This document shows, one piece after another, positions 24,382 to 33,313 of a stretch of 64,000 bases of DNA (its first letter is position 1; each line of letters opens with the position of its first letter). The notes beneath the pieces are model-generated. The model made no database searches. It was not told the origin of the DNA and saw only the letters and a program-made list of their open reading frames with translations. Position numbers and translations under genes: made by a program. The stretch is from JAYRZB01 sp041916675 (GTDB lineage Bacteria > Pseudomonadota > Alphaproteobacteria > Rhizobiales > Devosiaceae): positions 62,001-126,000 of the forward strand of contig JAYRZB010000003.1 in NCBI GenBank assembly GCA_041916675.1, read 5' to 3'.

Positions 24382-25443
24382 ATGAACGACCTGGTTCTCA
24401 GGAATATCCGGAAGCAGTTCGGGCCATATTGCGCTGTAAGCGATGTGGACCTGACTCTCCCGGCAGGCAAGCTGACGGCCCTTCTGGGGCCGTCAGGTTG
24501 CGGTAAGACCACTTTGCTGCGTCTGATTGCGGGGCTGGATATTCCGACCTCCGGCGAAATCTCGCTTGGGGGCGCAGACATTACTTCGAAACCTGCTCAC
24601 CAGCGTAAGTTCGGCATGGTGTTTCAAAGCTTTGCTTTGTTTCCCCATCTGAACGTCCGCGAGAATATCGGATACTCTCTCGCCATCGCCGGGCGGCCAA
24701 AGACCGAGATGCAGCAGCGCGCCATCGACTTGCTTAAACTGGTCAAGCTTGATGGCTATGGTGAACGACGCATCGGCCAGTTGTCCGGCGGGCAGCGGCA
24801 GCGCGTTGCCATCGCCCGTGCCCTGGCCCAGGAGCCTGCTCTTTTTCTGCTGGATGAGCCCATGTCGGCGCTTGACGCGCAACTGCGCGAAGACATGCAG
24901 GTCGAGTTGCGGCTGCTTCAGCAAAAACTCGGTATCACGACCATCGTGGTCACCCATGATCAGCGTGAGGCCATGACCATGGCCGACCAGATCGTGGTGA
25001 TGTCGCAGGGCAGGATTGAGCAGGTCGGCAGCCCGCAGGATATCTATCACAGGCCCAGCAACGCCTTCGTTGCCGGGTTCATCGGCCGCGCCAACTTCTT
25101 TACCGGACAATATTCAAACGGCGAAGTCCGGTTCGGTCAGACTGTCCTCACCGTGCCCAAGGCCGAGTTTGCGACCGACACTGAGGTTACGGTGATGTGC
25201 CGACCAGAAACAGCCATCCTTGAATCCGCTCCCGGGCACGTCAATTCCGTGCCGGCGCGGGTGGTTTTTGTCCGCGATGTCGGCGCCAGCAACGACATTT
25301 ACCTCGATACGCCCATGGGCGAAGTCATCGTCGAATACTCGTCCAATACGATGCGGAGGCACATGGCCGCAGGGGATACGGTGCACGTCAGCTTTCCACC
25401 CGAAAGCCTGCACCTGTTTGACGCAAAGGGGCGCGAAAAGTGA
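24382..25443 (+). CDS. ABC transporter ATP-binding protein (PotA type)
   Basis: The 353-residue product carries Walker A GPSGCGKTT at residues 36-44, Q-loop region FQSFALFPHLNVRENI, signature LSGGQRQRVAIARAL, Walker B LFLLDEPMSALD, and the switch His in VVTHDQREAM. The C-terminal TOBE region (from about residue 240) ends VHVSFPPESLHLFDAKG. It energises uptake of the ligand brought by the neighbouring binding protein. Six bases separate it from that gene, and its stop overlaps the permease GTG start, so translation is coupled. Confidence 0.93.
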   Translation: MNDLVLRNIRKQFGPYCAVSDVDLTLPAGKLTALLGPSGCGKTTLLRLIAGLDIPTSGEISLGGADITSKPAHQRKFGMVFQSFALFPHLNVRENIGYSLAIAGRPKTEMQQRAIDLLKLVKLDGYGERRIGQLSGGQRQRVAIARALAQEPALFLLDEPMSALDAQLREDMQVELRLLQQKLGITTIVVTHDQREAMTMADQIVVMSQGRIEQVGSPQDIYHRPSNAFVAGFIGRANFFTGQYSNGEVRFGQTVLTVPKAEFATDTEVTVMCRPETAILESAPGHVNSVPARVVFVRDVGASNDIYLDTPMGEVIVEYSSNTMRRHMAAGDTVHVSFPPESLHLFDAKGREK

Positions 25444-26420
25444 GCCAGCGCACAACGGCGGCCAGCCCTGGAGCCCTCGAACAGGACCAGACGGGGTTCT
25501 CATTGGTCCAGGTGTTGCGCGGCGCCATCTCGGTATGGATGGTCGCGCTATGCCTTGTGCCGTTCCTGCTGGTGATCGCGGTCTCGCTCGGCCACAAGGT
25601 AGAGGGCGCCGGCTGGGAGTGGTCCTTCACGTTCGAAAACTACAAGCGGTTCTTCGTCGGCGCGTTCTGGCCGGAAACGACCACGCTGCTCTACGTCAAG
25701 AAGCTCGGCTTTTCCCTCTTCTATGCCGTCATCGCCGCCTTGATTGCCGTCGCTCTCGCATTCCCCTTCACCTACCTGATGAGCCGTCAATCCCGGCGCG
25801 CCCAGACGATCTGGCTGGTGTTCCTGCTCTCGAGCCTGTCCCTTTCCGAGGTGTTCGTGGTCATGGGGTGGGACATTCTGTTGTCAAGCCGTTCCGGCCT
25901 CCCCATGCTTTTGCGCGAAGTCGGGATCACCGAATGGCTCAAGGAGACCGGCCATCTGGAGACCCTGCGCGGGTGGGGCCTGGCCAATCTCGATAACGTC
26001 AAGTTCAAAACCTCGATGGTCGCCACCATTCTGGCCGCGGCTTATCTCGTCTGGCCCTACGGCGTCATCCTGCTCTACCCGGCCCTTTCGCGCGTTGACC
26101 GCTCGACCCTCGAGGCGGCCCGCACCATGGGCGCTTCTCCGTGGAAAGTGATCTGGACCGTCGTCATTCCCATGGTCCGTATCCCGCTCGCAGGCACAAC
26201 CATGCTGCTCTTTGTGTTCCTTCTCGGAACCTACGTTACAATCACCATCTTTGCCGATCCGGCCAATCAGACACTGGCGGTATCGATCTATGAATCGGTC
26301 CGTGGCTCTACGCTCGATGCTCCCTTTGGCGCTGCGCAATCGGTGGTGCTGCTGTTTGCGGCCGGGCTGGTTCTGCTGCTGGGCCAGCTTCTCTCCAGAA
26401 TCGGAACGGTGCGCCAATGA
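25440..26420 (+). CDS. ABC transporter permease (PotB type)
   Basis: The 326-residue product starts at a GTG overlapping the ATPase stop. Six membrane helices are visible, the first at VWMVALCLVPFLLVIAVSLG. The EAA loop that docks the ATPase reads LEAARTMGASPWKVIWTVVI. Family length and order fit PotB/type-I importers of polyamine-like solutes. The stop overlaps the next ATG (ATGA). Confidence 0.92.
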   Translation: MSQRTTAASPGALEQDQTGFSLVQVLRGAISVWMVALCLVPFLLVIAVSLGHKVEGAGWEWSFTFENYKRFFVGAFWPETTTLLYVKKLGFSLFYAVIAALIAVALAFPFTYLMSRQSRRAQTIWLVFLLSSLSLSEVFVVMGWDILLSSRSGLPMLLREVGITEWLKETGHLETLRGWGLANLDNVKFKTSMVATILAAAYLVWPYGVILLYPALSRVDRSTLEAARTMGASPWKVIWTVVIPMVRIPLAGTTMLLFVFLLGTYVTITIFADPANQTLAVSIYESVRGSTLDAPFGAAQSVVLLFAAGLVLLLGQLLSRIGTVRQ

Positions 26421-27220
26421 TCGGTCGGTTCTTTCAGCGGCTTTTCATGCTGGTCAGCGCCGCATTCATCGCGCTGCCGGTCGTCGTGATCTGCGCATCG
26501 GCCCTTAACGGGGGCCGCACCATGGTGTTCCCACCACAGAACCCCACGCTGGATCGGTTCGTGGAGTTCTTCGTCACCCAGCCTGTCTGGCGGCTTGCAC
26601 TGTTCAACTCGTCCCTGATTGCTTTGGGTGCTGCAACCTTGACGGTGATCATGGCCTGGCCGATCGCCTATTGGCTGTGGGCTTCCGGTTCGCGCCTCTC
26701 CAAGCTTATCGCCGGTCTGTCGGCTATTCCCTTCGCCCTGCCCCCGATTGTTTTCGGCGTCGGGCTTGGCTTCTTCTGGGGGTTCCTGGGCGGGCTGGGC
26801 AATATGGGCGCCGCCATTGCCAGCCATGCATCACTCTATCTGGCGCTGCCCATTGTCATCCTGACAACCGGCTTGCAGAGCATCGACCGCAGCCACATCG
26901 ATGCGGCATCCACAATGGGTGCATCGCGCTCCGTCATCCTGCGCACCGTGATCCTGCCGCAGATGATCCCCTATACCATTTCGGGCTTCTTCTTCGTGCT
27001 TGTGGCGAGCTTTAACGAGTTCATCGTCATGGCGCTGGTTTCGGCCGCGTCCTTCACCACGGTTACAATGCAGATATTCTCGTCCCTCAGGAACGGCTTC
27101 ACCCCCACCATGGCGGTTGCCGCCATCCTGTTCATCATCCTGTCAGTGCTTGCCTTCTCAACAATCGCCCGTTTCGGCAACCTGCCCAGGCTCATGGGTG
27201 CGGATCAGGCGACCGATTGA
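26417..27220 (+). CDS. ABC transporter permease (PotC type)
   Basis: The 267-residue product has six membrane helices; the first is LFMLVSAAFIALPVVVICAS. The EAA loop reads IDAASTMGASRSVILRTVIL, followed by PYTISGFFFVLVASFNEFIV, typical of PotC. It forms the membrane channel with the preceding permease. The ATG overlaps the previous stop, and its own TGA overlaps the next ATG (TGATG), so the operon continues into the two unknown genes. Confidence 0.92.
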   Translation: MIGRFFQRLFMLVSAAFIALPVVVICASALNGGRTMVFPPQNPTLDRFVEFFVTQPVWRLALFNSSLIALGAATLTVIMAWPIAYWLWASGSRLSKLIAGLSAIPFALPPIVFGVGLGFFWGFLGGLGNMGAAIASHASLYLALPIVILTTGLQSIDRSHIDAASTMGASRSVILRTVILPQMIPYTISGFFFVLVASFNEFIVMALVSAASFTTVTMQIFSSLRNGFTPTMAVAAILFIILSVLAFSTIARFGNLPRLMGADQATD

Positions 27221-27978
27221 TGGCCGCCGTTCTCGAACACAGCGTGCCAACCCTGCGCGATGTGCAAGGGCACTGGAAACGCCGATGGATGGAGCGGCGC
27301 GGCGTTATGGACCCCGCATGTCACGCCCACTGGTTTCAGGCCGGTTCGCACTTTGTCGACGTCAGAATTCTGGCTGACCAACCGCTCCTCGCAAACCTTG
27401 CAGACCTGACCTCCACCAATCACGGGCAGGTTTCGGCCCTGCTGGCCTCCAAGGCCTTTGCCGGTACCATCAGCCTTAGTGGCCCGGTCTGCACCTGGCA
27501 CAGAATAATGGACTGGCAGGGGCTGTCCCCGGATCTGGACCAGGGGATCGTCGATCTGCAGCCCGGCGGCGTGCTGATGGAAAGTGGTCTGGACGGCACA
27601 TATCGCGAGTGCTGGGACCTGCAACCCGGCACCGGATACAGGGCCTATCGCCACCTGAGCGCACTTGTCACGCTTCAGATCGTCAGCAACCAGAGTGAGT
27701 TTGCGTTTGGATGCGTCCGCGTGCCCGATGCAAAACGACAGGCCGCCCGGCAACACCTCCTGAACGGGAAATTCCAGCCGGGCTGGATCGAAGCTCTGAT
27801 AGGCGACGAGTACGGCGTCGGCAGCTGGGTCGGCGATCGGGGCGTGATTGAACACTGCACCAACCCCTCCCGCCGGGGCAGCGCGCCCCTCACCCGCTCG
27901 GCCACGACATTGAGCTTCACCCTGCCTCACCCCGGCGAGCCTGACCAAACCATTGTTCTTGAGGAGATATCGCCTTGA
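27220..27978 (+). CDS. Unknown protein, possibly lipocalin-like (HRI1-type) beta barrel
   Basis: The 252-residue product has no signal peptide or membrane segment. The N-terminus reads HWKRRWMERRGVMDP, then HWFQAGSHFVDVRI, GTISLSGPVCTWHRIMDWQG, and a repeated strand pattern with GVLMESGLDGTYRECWDLQP. Tandem short beta strands with conserved Trp and His suggest a barrel. The Lys-Arg-Arg-Trp opening, the W-x-Q-A-G strand and the E-x-G...Y-x-E-x-W signature recall bacterial relatives of fungal HRI1, but this is a weak memory match. Coupled to the permease by a 1-base overlap, it belongs to the transporter operon and may bind or modify the imported compound. Confidence 0.7.
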   Translation: MAAVLEHSVPTLRDVQGHWKRRWMERRGVMDPACHAHWFQAGSHFVDVRILADQPLLANLADLTSTNHGQVSALLASKAFAGTISLSGPVCTWHRIMDWQGLSPDLDQGIVDLQPGGVLMESGLDGTYRECWDLQPGTGYRAYRHLSALVTLQIVSNQSEFAFGCVRVPDAKRQAARQHLLNGKFQPGWIEALIGDEYGVGSWVGDRGVIEHCTNPSRRGSAPLTRSATTLSFTLPHPGEPDQTIVLEEISP

Positions 27979-28451
27979 CCCAAAGACCCGAGCGCCCGCC
28001 GACCCTGCCTTCCCACCCCGACTTTGTCGATGCCTATGTGCCTCGCAATGCGGTGCTCGGCGACTTCCTTTTGCAGATTCTGTCACCCGCCGATGTGGTT
28101 GAGGATTTCTGGGCCGTGGTTGAGGCCGCCGACCTGATCCGGGGCGTGTTCGAGGTCGACTGGCCGACCGGGCTGACCATGCAAAGAAACCTGTCCGACC
28201 TTGAACGGCACCTGCGGGAATTTGACCAGCAGCGCTCATTCGCCTGGATCATCCGCGACTTCAAGGGGTTGTATCTCGGCTGCGCCTACCTCTACCCAGA
28301 CCGTGACGGGCGAGATGCCGCAGTGGGCTATTACTGGATGGCGGACCGGCCCAACCGGGACGCCCTGCTTGCGCAGTTCGGCCAGGTCTATGAGCCGTGG
28401 GCCACAAGTCTCTGCCCTCAGCACTACGCCGTAACCTTCCGCTGCAAATGA
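27975..28451 (+). CDS. GNAT-like N-acetyltransferase
   Basis: The 158-residue product starts at a TTG overlapping the previous stop, with GAGGAG ten bases in front, a strong site that decides the start. The GNAT fold is suggested by FAWIIRDFKGLYLGCAYLYP, GRDAAVGYYWMADRPNRDAL and WATSLCPQHY; the acetyl-CoA loop is not a textbook R/Q-x-x-G-x-G/A. The N-terminal half (FEVDWPTGLTMQRNLSDLER) looks substrate-specific. It is the last gene of the operon; a perfect hairpin follows. Possible roles are acetylation of the imported substrate or of a breakdown product. The substrate is unknown. Confidence 0.65.
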   Translation: MTQRPERPPTLPSHPDFVDAYVPRNAVLGDFLLQILSPADVVEDFWAVVEAADLIRGVFEVDWPTGLTMQRNLSDLERHLREFDQQRSFAWIIRDFKGLYLGCAYLYPDRDGRDAAVGYYWMADRPNRDALLAQFGQVYEPWATSLCPQHYAVTFRCK

Positions 28452-28457
28452 TGGTGA

Positions 28458-28480
28458 GGTGCCCGATCTGATCGGGCACC
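28458..28480. terminator. Bidirectional terminator hairpin
   Basis: GGTGCCCGATC / GATCGGGCACC is an 11-bp perfect inverted repeat around a single T. It lies between the convergent GNAT and MBL genes, seven bases after the GNAT stop. Confidence 0.65.
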
Positions 28481-28488
28481 CCCAGCTA

Positions 28489-29412
28489 TCAAAGCAACAG
28501 TTGATAGCTCACCGGGATGTGGCGGAAGCCGTCGTCCACAGCCTCGACATAACCGGCCGCCGGAAACGCCAGATGATAGGCGATGAACGGCACGCGATCG
28601 GCGGCGAGCATGCCGAGCACGCGCTTGCGCGTTTCGATGGCGGCGGGCTTGTCCATATCGAAGCGCACTTCCCAATCCGGGCGGCCGATTGACCAGACCG
28701 CATGGTTGGCCATGTCGGCGGTCAGCAGCAGGCGCTTGCCCTCGCTTTCGATGTGATAGACAAAGTGCCCCGGCGTATGGCCATAGGCGGCCATGGCGGT
28801 GATGCCCGAGGCCGGGCTGCCGCCATCGTCGAGATAGGTGAACTTGTCGGCAATGGGGCGGATCACCTTGCCGTAGTTCTCGTTGTCGGTGCCGGCCCAA
28901 TGGTTGTTCTCGATGGCGCCGGTGACGTAGCGGGCATTGGGATAGGTCAGCGCACCCTCATTGAGAATGCCCCCGATATGGTCGCCGTGCATGTGGGTCA
29001 CCACAACGATATCAACCTGGTCCGGGGTGTAACCCGCCGCTGTCAGCGCTTCGAGCGTGCCAGCGGCGCTTGGGCCCGCATCAAACAGCACTAGCTCCTT
29101 GCCGGTGTTTACCAGCGTGGGGGTGAAGAAATTCTGCGATTTGTCGGCCGGAACGAAGGCTGCTGCCGAAACCGCGGCGAAGTCTTCGGGCGTTGCATTC
29201 AGGCCATAGGTCTGCTGCGGATTTTCCATCGGCCCGGTACCAGCGCGCAGCGGAGTGACTTCGAAAGCACCGAGCTTGAACCGATAGTGTATTGGGGTCG
29301 ACGGACCCTTGAGATCGGCCGCCGCCCGGGCAGGCAAAGCAGGCAGGCTGGCCGCCACCGGCATCAGGGCACCGGCAATCAGGGCCGAACGTCGCGTCAG
29401 TTTGAACGTCAT
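28489..29412 (-). CDS. Tat-exported MBL-fold metallo-hydrolase
   Basis: The 307-residue product starts at MTFKLTRRSALIAGALM; AAGGAGG lies just upstream, which rules out the longer frame to 29481. The N-terminus is a Tat-type signal (LTRRSALIAGALMPVAASLP, cleavage after PARA). The zinc site is complete: THMHGDHIGG, then His in YGHTPGHF and Asp in LTADMANHA, with a late His in IAYHLAFP. It belongs to the quorum-quenching-lactonase/AttM-like or alkylsulfatase-like MBL group by length, but the substrate is not readable. It is periplasmic, transcribed alone and away from the sugar transporter operon. Confidence 0.88.
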   Translation of the reverse strand: MTFKLTRRSALIAGALMPVAASLPALPARAAADLKGPSTPIHYRFKLGAFEVTPLRAGTGPMENPQQTYGLNATPEDFAAVSAAAFVPADKSQNFFTPTLVNTGKELVLFDAGPSAAGTLEALTAAGYTPDQVDIVVVTHMHGDHIGGILNEGALTYPNARYVTGAIENNHWAGTDNENYGKVIRPIADKFTYLDDGGSPASGITAMAAYGHTPGHFVYHIESEGKRLLLTADMANHAVWSIGRPDWEVRFDMDKPAAIETRKRVLGMLAADRVPFIAYHLAFPAAGYVEAVDDGFRHIPVSYQLLL

Positions 29413-29726
29413 GTCAAATCCTCCTTGAACTGGGCCTATACGCAAAAACGCTAGCCCAAGGCTCACCCCGGGGATGCTCACGCTGGTTCACGATCACGTG
29501 TCTAGAACGGTGGGAAACACCTTGAGGGAGCAATTCCTGCCACCCCCCACGCAAATGGAGTCTCTTAGGCAGATCCATCATTCTCTATGTTTTTCAAATA
29601 CTTACATCACGCAATTTGCGAAATGATTCCGCGCCGATTTCGATCTTTACATATAATAGTACTTTATATAGCGTCCTCATATCGCTGCAGGCGAACACGC
29701 CGCCGCGATCACATTGGGAGGACATC
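29413..29726. other. Divergent intergenic region, MBL gene / sugar transporter operon
   Basis: This 314-base gap has no gene. The right half is AT-rich and carries the palindrome listed separately; the left half has the MBL ribosome binding site and probably its promoter. Confidence 0.5.
29651..29669 (+). promoter_or_regulatory. Candidate operator of the sugar transporter operon
   Basis: ATATAA / TTATAT flank TAGTACT, itself holding the palindrome AGTACT, 58 bases before the GTG start. This size and symmetry fit a FadR-type GntR dimer site, and the operon's last gene encodes such a regulator. Confidence 0.45.
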
Positions 29727-30701
29727 GTGAAACTCATCACCAAGCTCGCCATCGCGGCGAGCCTCGTTACCGCTTTGACTTCAGTCAGCATTGCCCAGGA
29801 AAATCTCAAGGGTCTCGTCGTCGGCTTCAGCCAGATCGGGTCGGAATCGGGCTGGCGCGCTGCCGAAACTTCGGTGACCAAGCAGCAGGCAGAAGCGCTT
29901 GGCATCGACCTCAAGTTTGCCGACGCCCAGCAGAAGCAGGAAAACCAGATCAAAGCCATCCGCGGCTTTATCGCCCAGGGCGTCAGTGCCATCCTCGTGG
30001 CGCCCGTGGTTGCCACCGGCTGGGAAGATGTGTTGACCGAAGCCAAGGAAGCCGAGATCCCCGTCATCCTGCTCGATCGCGGTGTTGATGCACCCCAGGA
30101 CCTTTACCTGACTTCGGTTGCCTCCGATCAGGTTAAGGAAGGTCGAGTCGCAGGCGAATGGCTGGTCAACACTGTTGGCGATGCCGAGTGCAAGGTGGTC
30201 GAACTCCAGGGCACCGTTGGCTCCACCCCGGCCATCAACCGCAAGCAGGGCTTCGAAGAAGCCATTGCCGGCAAGGCCAATATCTCCATCATCCGCAGCC
30301 AGACCGGCGACTTCACCCGCGCCAAGGGCAAGGAAGTCATGGAAGGCTTCCTCAAGGCAGAAAACGGCGGCGCCGGCATCTGTGCGGTCTATGCGCACAA
30401 TGACGACATGGCCGTAGGCGCCATCCAGGCCATCAAGGATGCCGGGCTCAAGCCGGGCACTGACATCAAGGTCGTCTCGATCGATGCCGTGCCTGATATC
30501 TTTGCTGCCATGGCCGCGGGCGAGGCCAATGCCACTGTTGAACTGACCCCGAACATGGCCGGTCCCGCCTTTGCCGCGCTCTCGGCCTTCCTTGCCGATG
30601 GCACGCAGCCGGAAAAGTTCATCATCACCGAATCCAAGCTCTATACGCCTGACGACAACCCGCAGGCCGAGTATGATGCCCGCAAGGGTTTGGGCTACTA
30701 A
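29727..30701 (+). CDS. ytfQ: Sugar ABC transporter substrate-binding protein (YtfQ-like)
   Basis: The 324-residue product starts at the GTG behind GGGAGG (29716-29721); the longer frame to 29616 covers the promoter. Sec signal KLITKLAIAASLVTALTSVS with cleavage after IAQ. Periplasmic-binding-protein type 1 fold: VVGFSQIGSESGWRAAETSV, GVSAILVAPVVATGWEDVLT, DRGVDAPQDLYLTSVASDQV, VYAHNDDMAVGAIQAIKDAG. These match YtfQ, the galactofuranose-binding protein of E. coli, more closely than RbsB. The next three genes complete a YtfQRT-YjfF transporter. A terminator-like hairpin after the gene would make more binding protein than channel. Confidence 0.9.
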   Translation: MKLITKLAIAASLVTALTSVSIAQENLKGLVVGFSQIGSESGWRAAETSVTKQQAEALGIDLKFADAQQKQENQIKAIRGFIAQGVSAILVAPVVATGWEDVLTEAKEAEIPVILLDRGVDAPQDLYLTSVASDQVKEGRVAGEWLVNTVGDAECKVVELQGTVGSTPAINRKQGFEEAIAGKANISIIRSQTGDFTRAKGKEVMEGFLKAENGGAGICAVYAHNDDMAVGAIQAIKDAGLKPGTDIKVVSIDAVPDIFAAMAAGEANATVELTPNMAGPAFAALSAFLADGTQPEKFIITESKLYTPDDNPQAEYDARKGLGY

Positions 30702-30721
30702 CTCACCCTTGAAGCAACTGC

Positions 30722-30748
30722 CCCGCCGGATTCACTCCGGCGGGTTTT
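30722..30748 (+). terminator. Hairpin with T-run between ytfQ and ytfR
   Basis: CCCGCCGGA / TCCGGCGGG (9-bp perfect stem, loop TTCAC) is followed by TTTT, 20 bases after the ytfQ stop. It is probably a partial terminator or an mRNA 3' stabiliser that raises binding-protein output. Confidence 0.7.
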
Positions 30749-30797
30749 CGCGAGAGCAAGCCGGAACGGCCGCGCGAAACGATGGGGGGATGCAGGC

Positions 30798-32315
30798 ATG
30801 CAGGACACTGGTTACGTGCTCGAGGCGCGCGGCGTCACCAAGATATTCGGCAATCACACGGCCCTTGATGCGGTCGATTTTGGCCTGCGAGCGGGCGAAG
30901 TGCATGCGCTTCTCGGCGAAAACGGCGCCGGAAAATCGACCCTGATCAAGATTCTCACCGGTGCCTATCAGCCCGATGGCGGCAGCGTGCATGTTGATGG
31001 GCTCAGCGTCACGCTCGACAACCCCCTGCACGCCCAGACCCACGGCATCGGCACCGTCTACCAGGAGGTCAACCTGCTGCCCAACCGCAGCGTGGCCGAA
31101 AACCTCTATCTCGGACACCAGCCCACCCGCTTTGGCCTGGTCGATCACCGCCGCATGGAAAAGGCCGCCCGCGAACTGCTCAAACGCTACGGGCTCAGCA
31201 TTGATCCGGGCAGCGAACTGGGCACCCATTCGGTCGCCGTGCAGCAGATCGTGGCCATCGCCCGCGCTGTCGAGCTTTCAGGCAAGGTGCTTATTCTAGA
31301 CGAACCCACGGCCAGCCTAGACCGCAACGAGGTCGAGCGCCTGTTCGAAGTTATCGGCGACCTGCGCCGGTCCGGGCTTGCCATCATCTTCATCACCCAT
31401 TTCCTCGATCAGGTCTTTGCCATCTCCGATCGGGTCACCGTCTTGCGCAACGGCAAGCTGGTCGAAACCCGCCAACTCGACAGCGTCAGCCGCACCGATG
31501 TGGTCCGCCTCATGCTCGGCAAGGATATCGCCTTTTCCGGCGCCACCGATCTTGAACCCGACGACAGCCCTGCCGAGGTCCTGCTCGAATACAAGGGCTA
31601 TGGCCGCAAGCGCGGTGTGCACCCGTTCGATCTGACCATCCACAAAGGCGAAGTCATCGGTATTGCCGGCCTGCTCGGCTCGGGCCGCACCGAAATGGCC
31701 CGCATCATGTTTGGCGCCGACCCAGCCGACCAGGGTTCGGTCACCATTGGCGGGTCCGCCGCCAGCATCCGCAACACCACCGATGCCATCGGCCACGGCT
31801 TCGGCTTCTGCCCCGAGGACCGCAAGGCCGAGGGCATTCTTGGCGATCTGTCGGTGCGCGAAAACATCATCATTGCCCTGCAGGGCAAGCTCGGCTGGTT
31901 CCGGGCGCTGAACCGCGACGAACAGCTCGAGATAGCCGGCAAGTTCGGCGACGCCATGGATATCCGCGCCGCCTCGCTCGATATGCCAGTCAAGCTCCTC
32001 TCAGGCGGCAACCAGCAAAAGGTCATTCTCTCGCGCTGGCTGGCCACCGATCCGGCCTTTCTCATCCTCGACGAGCCGACACGCGGCATCGATGTCGGCG
32101 CCCATGCTGAAATCGTGCGCACCATTTCGCGCCTGCGCGACGATGGCATGGCCATGGTGGTCATCTCATCCGAACTCGATGAAGTGGTGGCCTATTCCTC
32201 ACGCATCGTGGTCATGCGCGATCGCGAAATGGTGGCCGAATTGCGCGGCAAGAACATCAATCCCGGAGTGATCGTGCAGGCAATCGCCAACAACCCCGAT
32301 GAGGCCGTGGCATGA
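30798..32315 (+). CDS. ytfR: Sugar ABC transporter ATP-binding protein (YtfR-like, double ATPase)
   Basis: The 505-residue product has two ATPase halves. First half: ALLGENGAGKSTLIKILTGA, SVAVQQIVAIARAVELSGKV in the signature region, and ILDEPTASLDRNEV. Second half: degenerate Walker A GIAGLLGSGRTEMARIMFG, signature LLSGGNQQKVILSRWLAT, ILDEPTRGIDVGAHAEI. This is the RbsA/MglA/YtfR architecture, with the weaker second nucleotide site usual in the family. It powers uptake of a sugar, possibly a furanose, through the two permeases behind it. The stop overlaps the next ATG by four bases. Confidence 0.92.
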   Translation: MQDTGYVLEARGVTKIFGNHTALDAVDFGLRAGEVHALLGENGAGKSTLIKILTGAYQPDGGSVHVDGLSVTLDNPLHAQTHGIGTVYQEVNLLPNRSVAENLYLGHQPTRFGLVDHRRMEKAARELLKRYGLSIDPGSELGTHSVAVQQIVAIARAVELSGKVLILDEPTASLDRNEVERLFEVIGDLRRSGLAIIFITHFLDQVFAISDRVTVLRNGKLVETRQLDSVSRTDVVRLMLGKDIAFSGATDLEPDDSPAEVLLEYKGYGRKRGVHPFDLTIHKGEVIGIAGLLGSGRTEMARIMFGADPADQGSVTIGGSAASIRNTTDAIGHGFGFCPEDRKAEGILGDLSVRENIIIALQGKLGWFRALNRDEQLEIAGKFGDAMDIRAASLDMPVKLLSGGNQQKVILSRWLATDPAFLILDEPTRGIDVGAHAEIVRTISRLRDDGMAMVVISSELDEVVAYSSRIVVMRDREMVAELRGKNINPGVIVQAIANNPDEAVA

Positions 32316-33313
32316 AGCGGTTCTCACTCGAACGCCTCGCCAATCCGCAACTGCTGGCGCTGGCCGGCGTACTGCTGATCAACTGGCTGCTGTTTCCCAG
32401 CTTCTTCCGCATCACCTGGCAGGATGGGCGGCTGTTCGGCAGCGTCATCGACGTCATCAACCGCGGCGCGCCGGTGGCTATCCTTGCCATCGGCATGACC
32501 GGGGTCATCGCCACCAAGGGCGTTGATCTTTCTGTCGGGGCCATCATGGCCGTATGCGGAGCCGTCGCCGCCACCATGGTGGTGGCCGGCTACCCCACGC
32601 CAATCGCCGTCGTCTGCGCACTCGGCGTCGGCCTCGCCTGCGGCTTCTGGAACGGCTTTCTGGTCGCCGTGCTCGATATCCAGCCCATTATTGCCACGCT
32701 GGTGCTGATGGTTGCGGGGCGCGGCATCGCCCAGCTCATCACCGAAGGCTCGATCGTCACCTTCAACGAGCCGACCCTGATCTTTATCGGCACTGGCTCA
32801 TTCCTCGGCTTCCCCATGGCCGCTGTCATTGCCGTCGCGTTGATGATCCTGGTCACGCTTCTGGTGCGCAAGACCGCCATTGGGCTCTTCATCCAGGCCA
32901 TCGGGGTCAATCGCGCCGCCGCCTCGCTTGCCGGCATCCGCAGCCGCATGCTGCTCATGCTGGTCTATGCACTCAGCGGCCTCTGCGCTGCCATCGCCGG
33001 CATTGTGGTCGCCGCCGATATCCGCGGCGCCGATGCCAATAATTCCGGCCTCTGGCTCGAGCTTGATGCCATCCTTGCCGTCGTCATCGGTGGCACATCC
33101 CTGCTCGGCGGGCGCTTTTCCATCCCGCTGGCCGTGGTCGGCGCCATCATCATCCAGGCCATGAATACCGGCATTCTCGTTTCCGGCTTCCGGCCCGAAT
33201 TCAATCTCATCGTCAAGGCGGGGATGATCATCATCATCCTCTTGATCCAGTCACCGCTTGCCGGCCGGCTGTTTACCCGCCGCCGCATCCAGGCGAAGGC
33301 AGCATCGAAATGA
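32312..33313 (+). CDS. ytfT: Sugar ABC transporter permease (YtfT-like)
   Basis: The 333-residue BPD_transp_2-type permease has about ten hydrophobic helices. Landmarks are GMTGVIATKGVDLSVGAIMA, LDIQPIIATLVLMVAGRGIA, IQAIGVNRAAASLAGI and AILAVVIGGTSLLGGRFS. It differs from the next permease, so the channel is a heterodimer as in YtfT-YjfF. Four-base overlaps on both sides tie it to the operon. Confidence 0.92.
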   Translation: MKRFSLERLANPQLLALAGVLLINWLLFPSFFRITWQDGRLFGSVIDVINRGAPVAILAIGMTGVIATKGVDLSVGAIMAVCGAVAATMVVAGYPTPIAVVCALGVGLACGFWNGFLVAVLDIQPIIATLVLMVAGRGIAQLITEGSIVTFNEPTLIFIGTGSFLGFPMAAVIAVALMILVTLLVRKTAIGLFIQAIGVNRAAASLAGIRSRMLLMLVYALSGLCAAIAGIVVAADIRGADANNSGLWLELDAILAVVIGGTSLLGGRFSIPLAVVGAIIIQAMNTGILVSGFRPEFNLIVKAGMIIIILLIQSPLAGRLFTRRRIQAKAASK

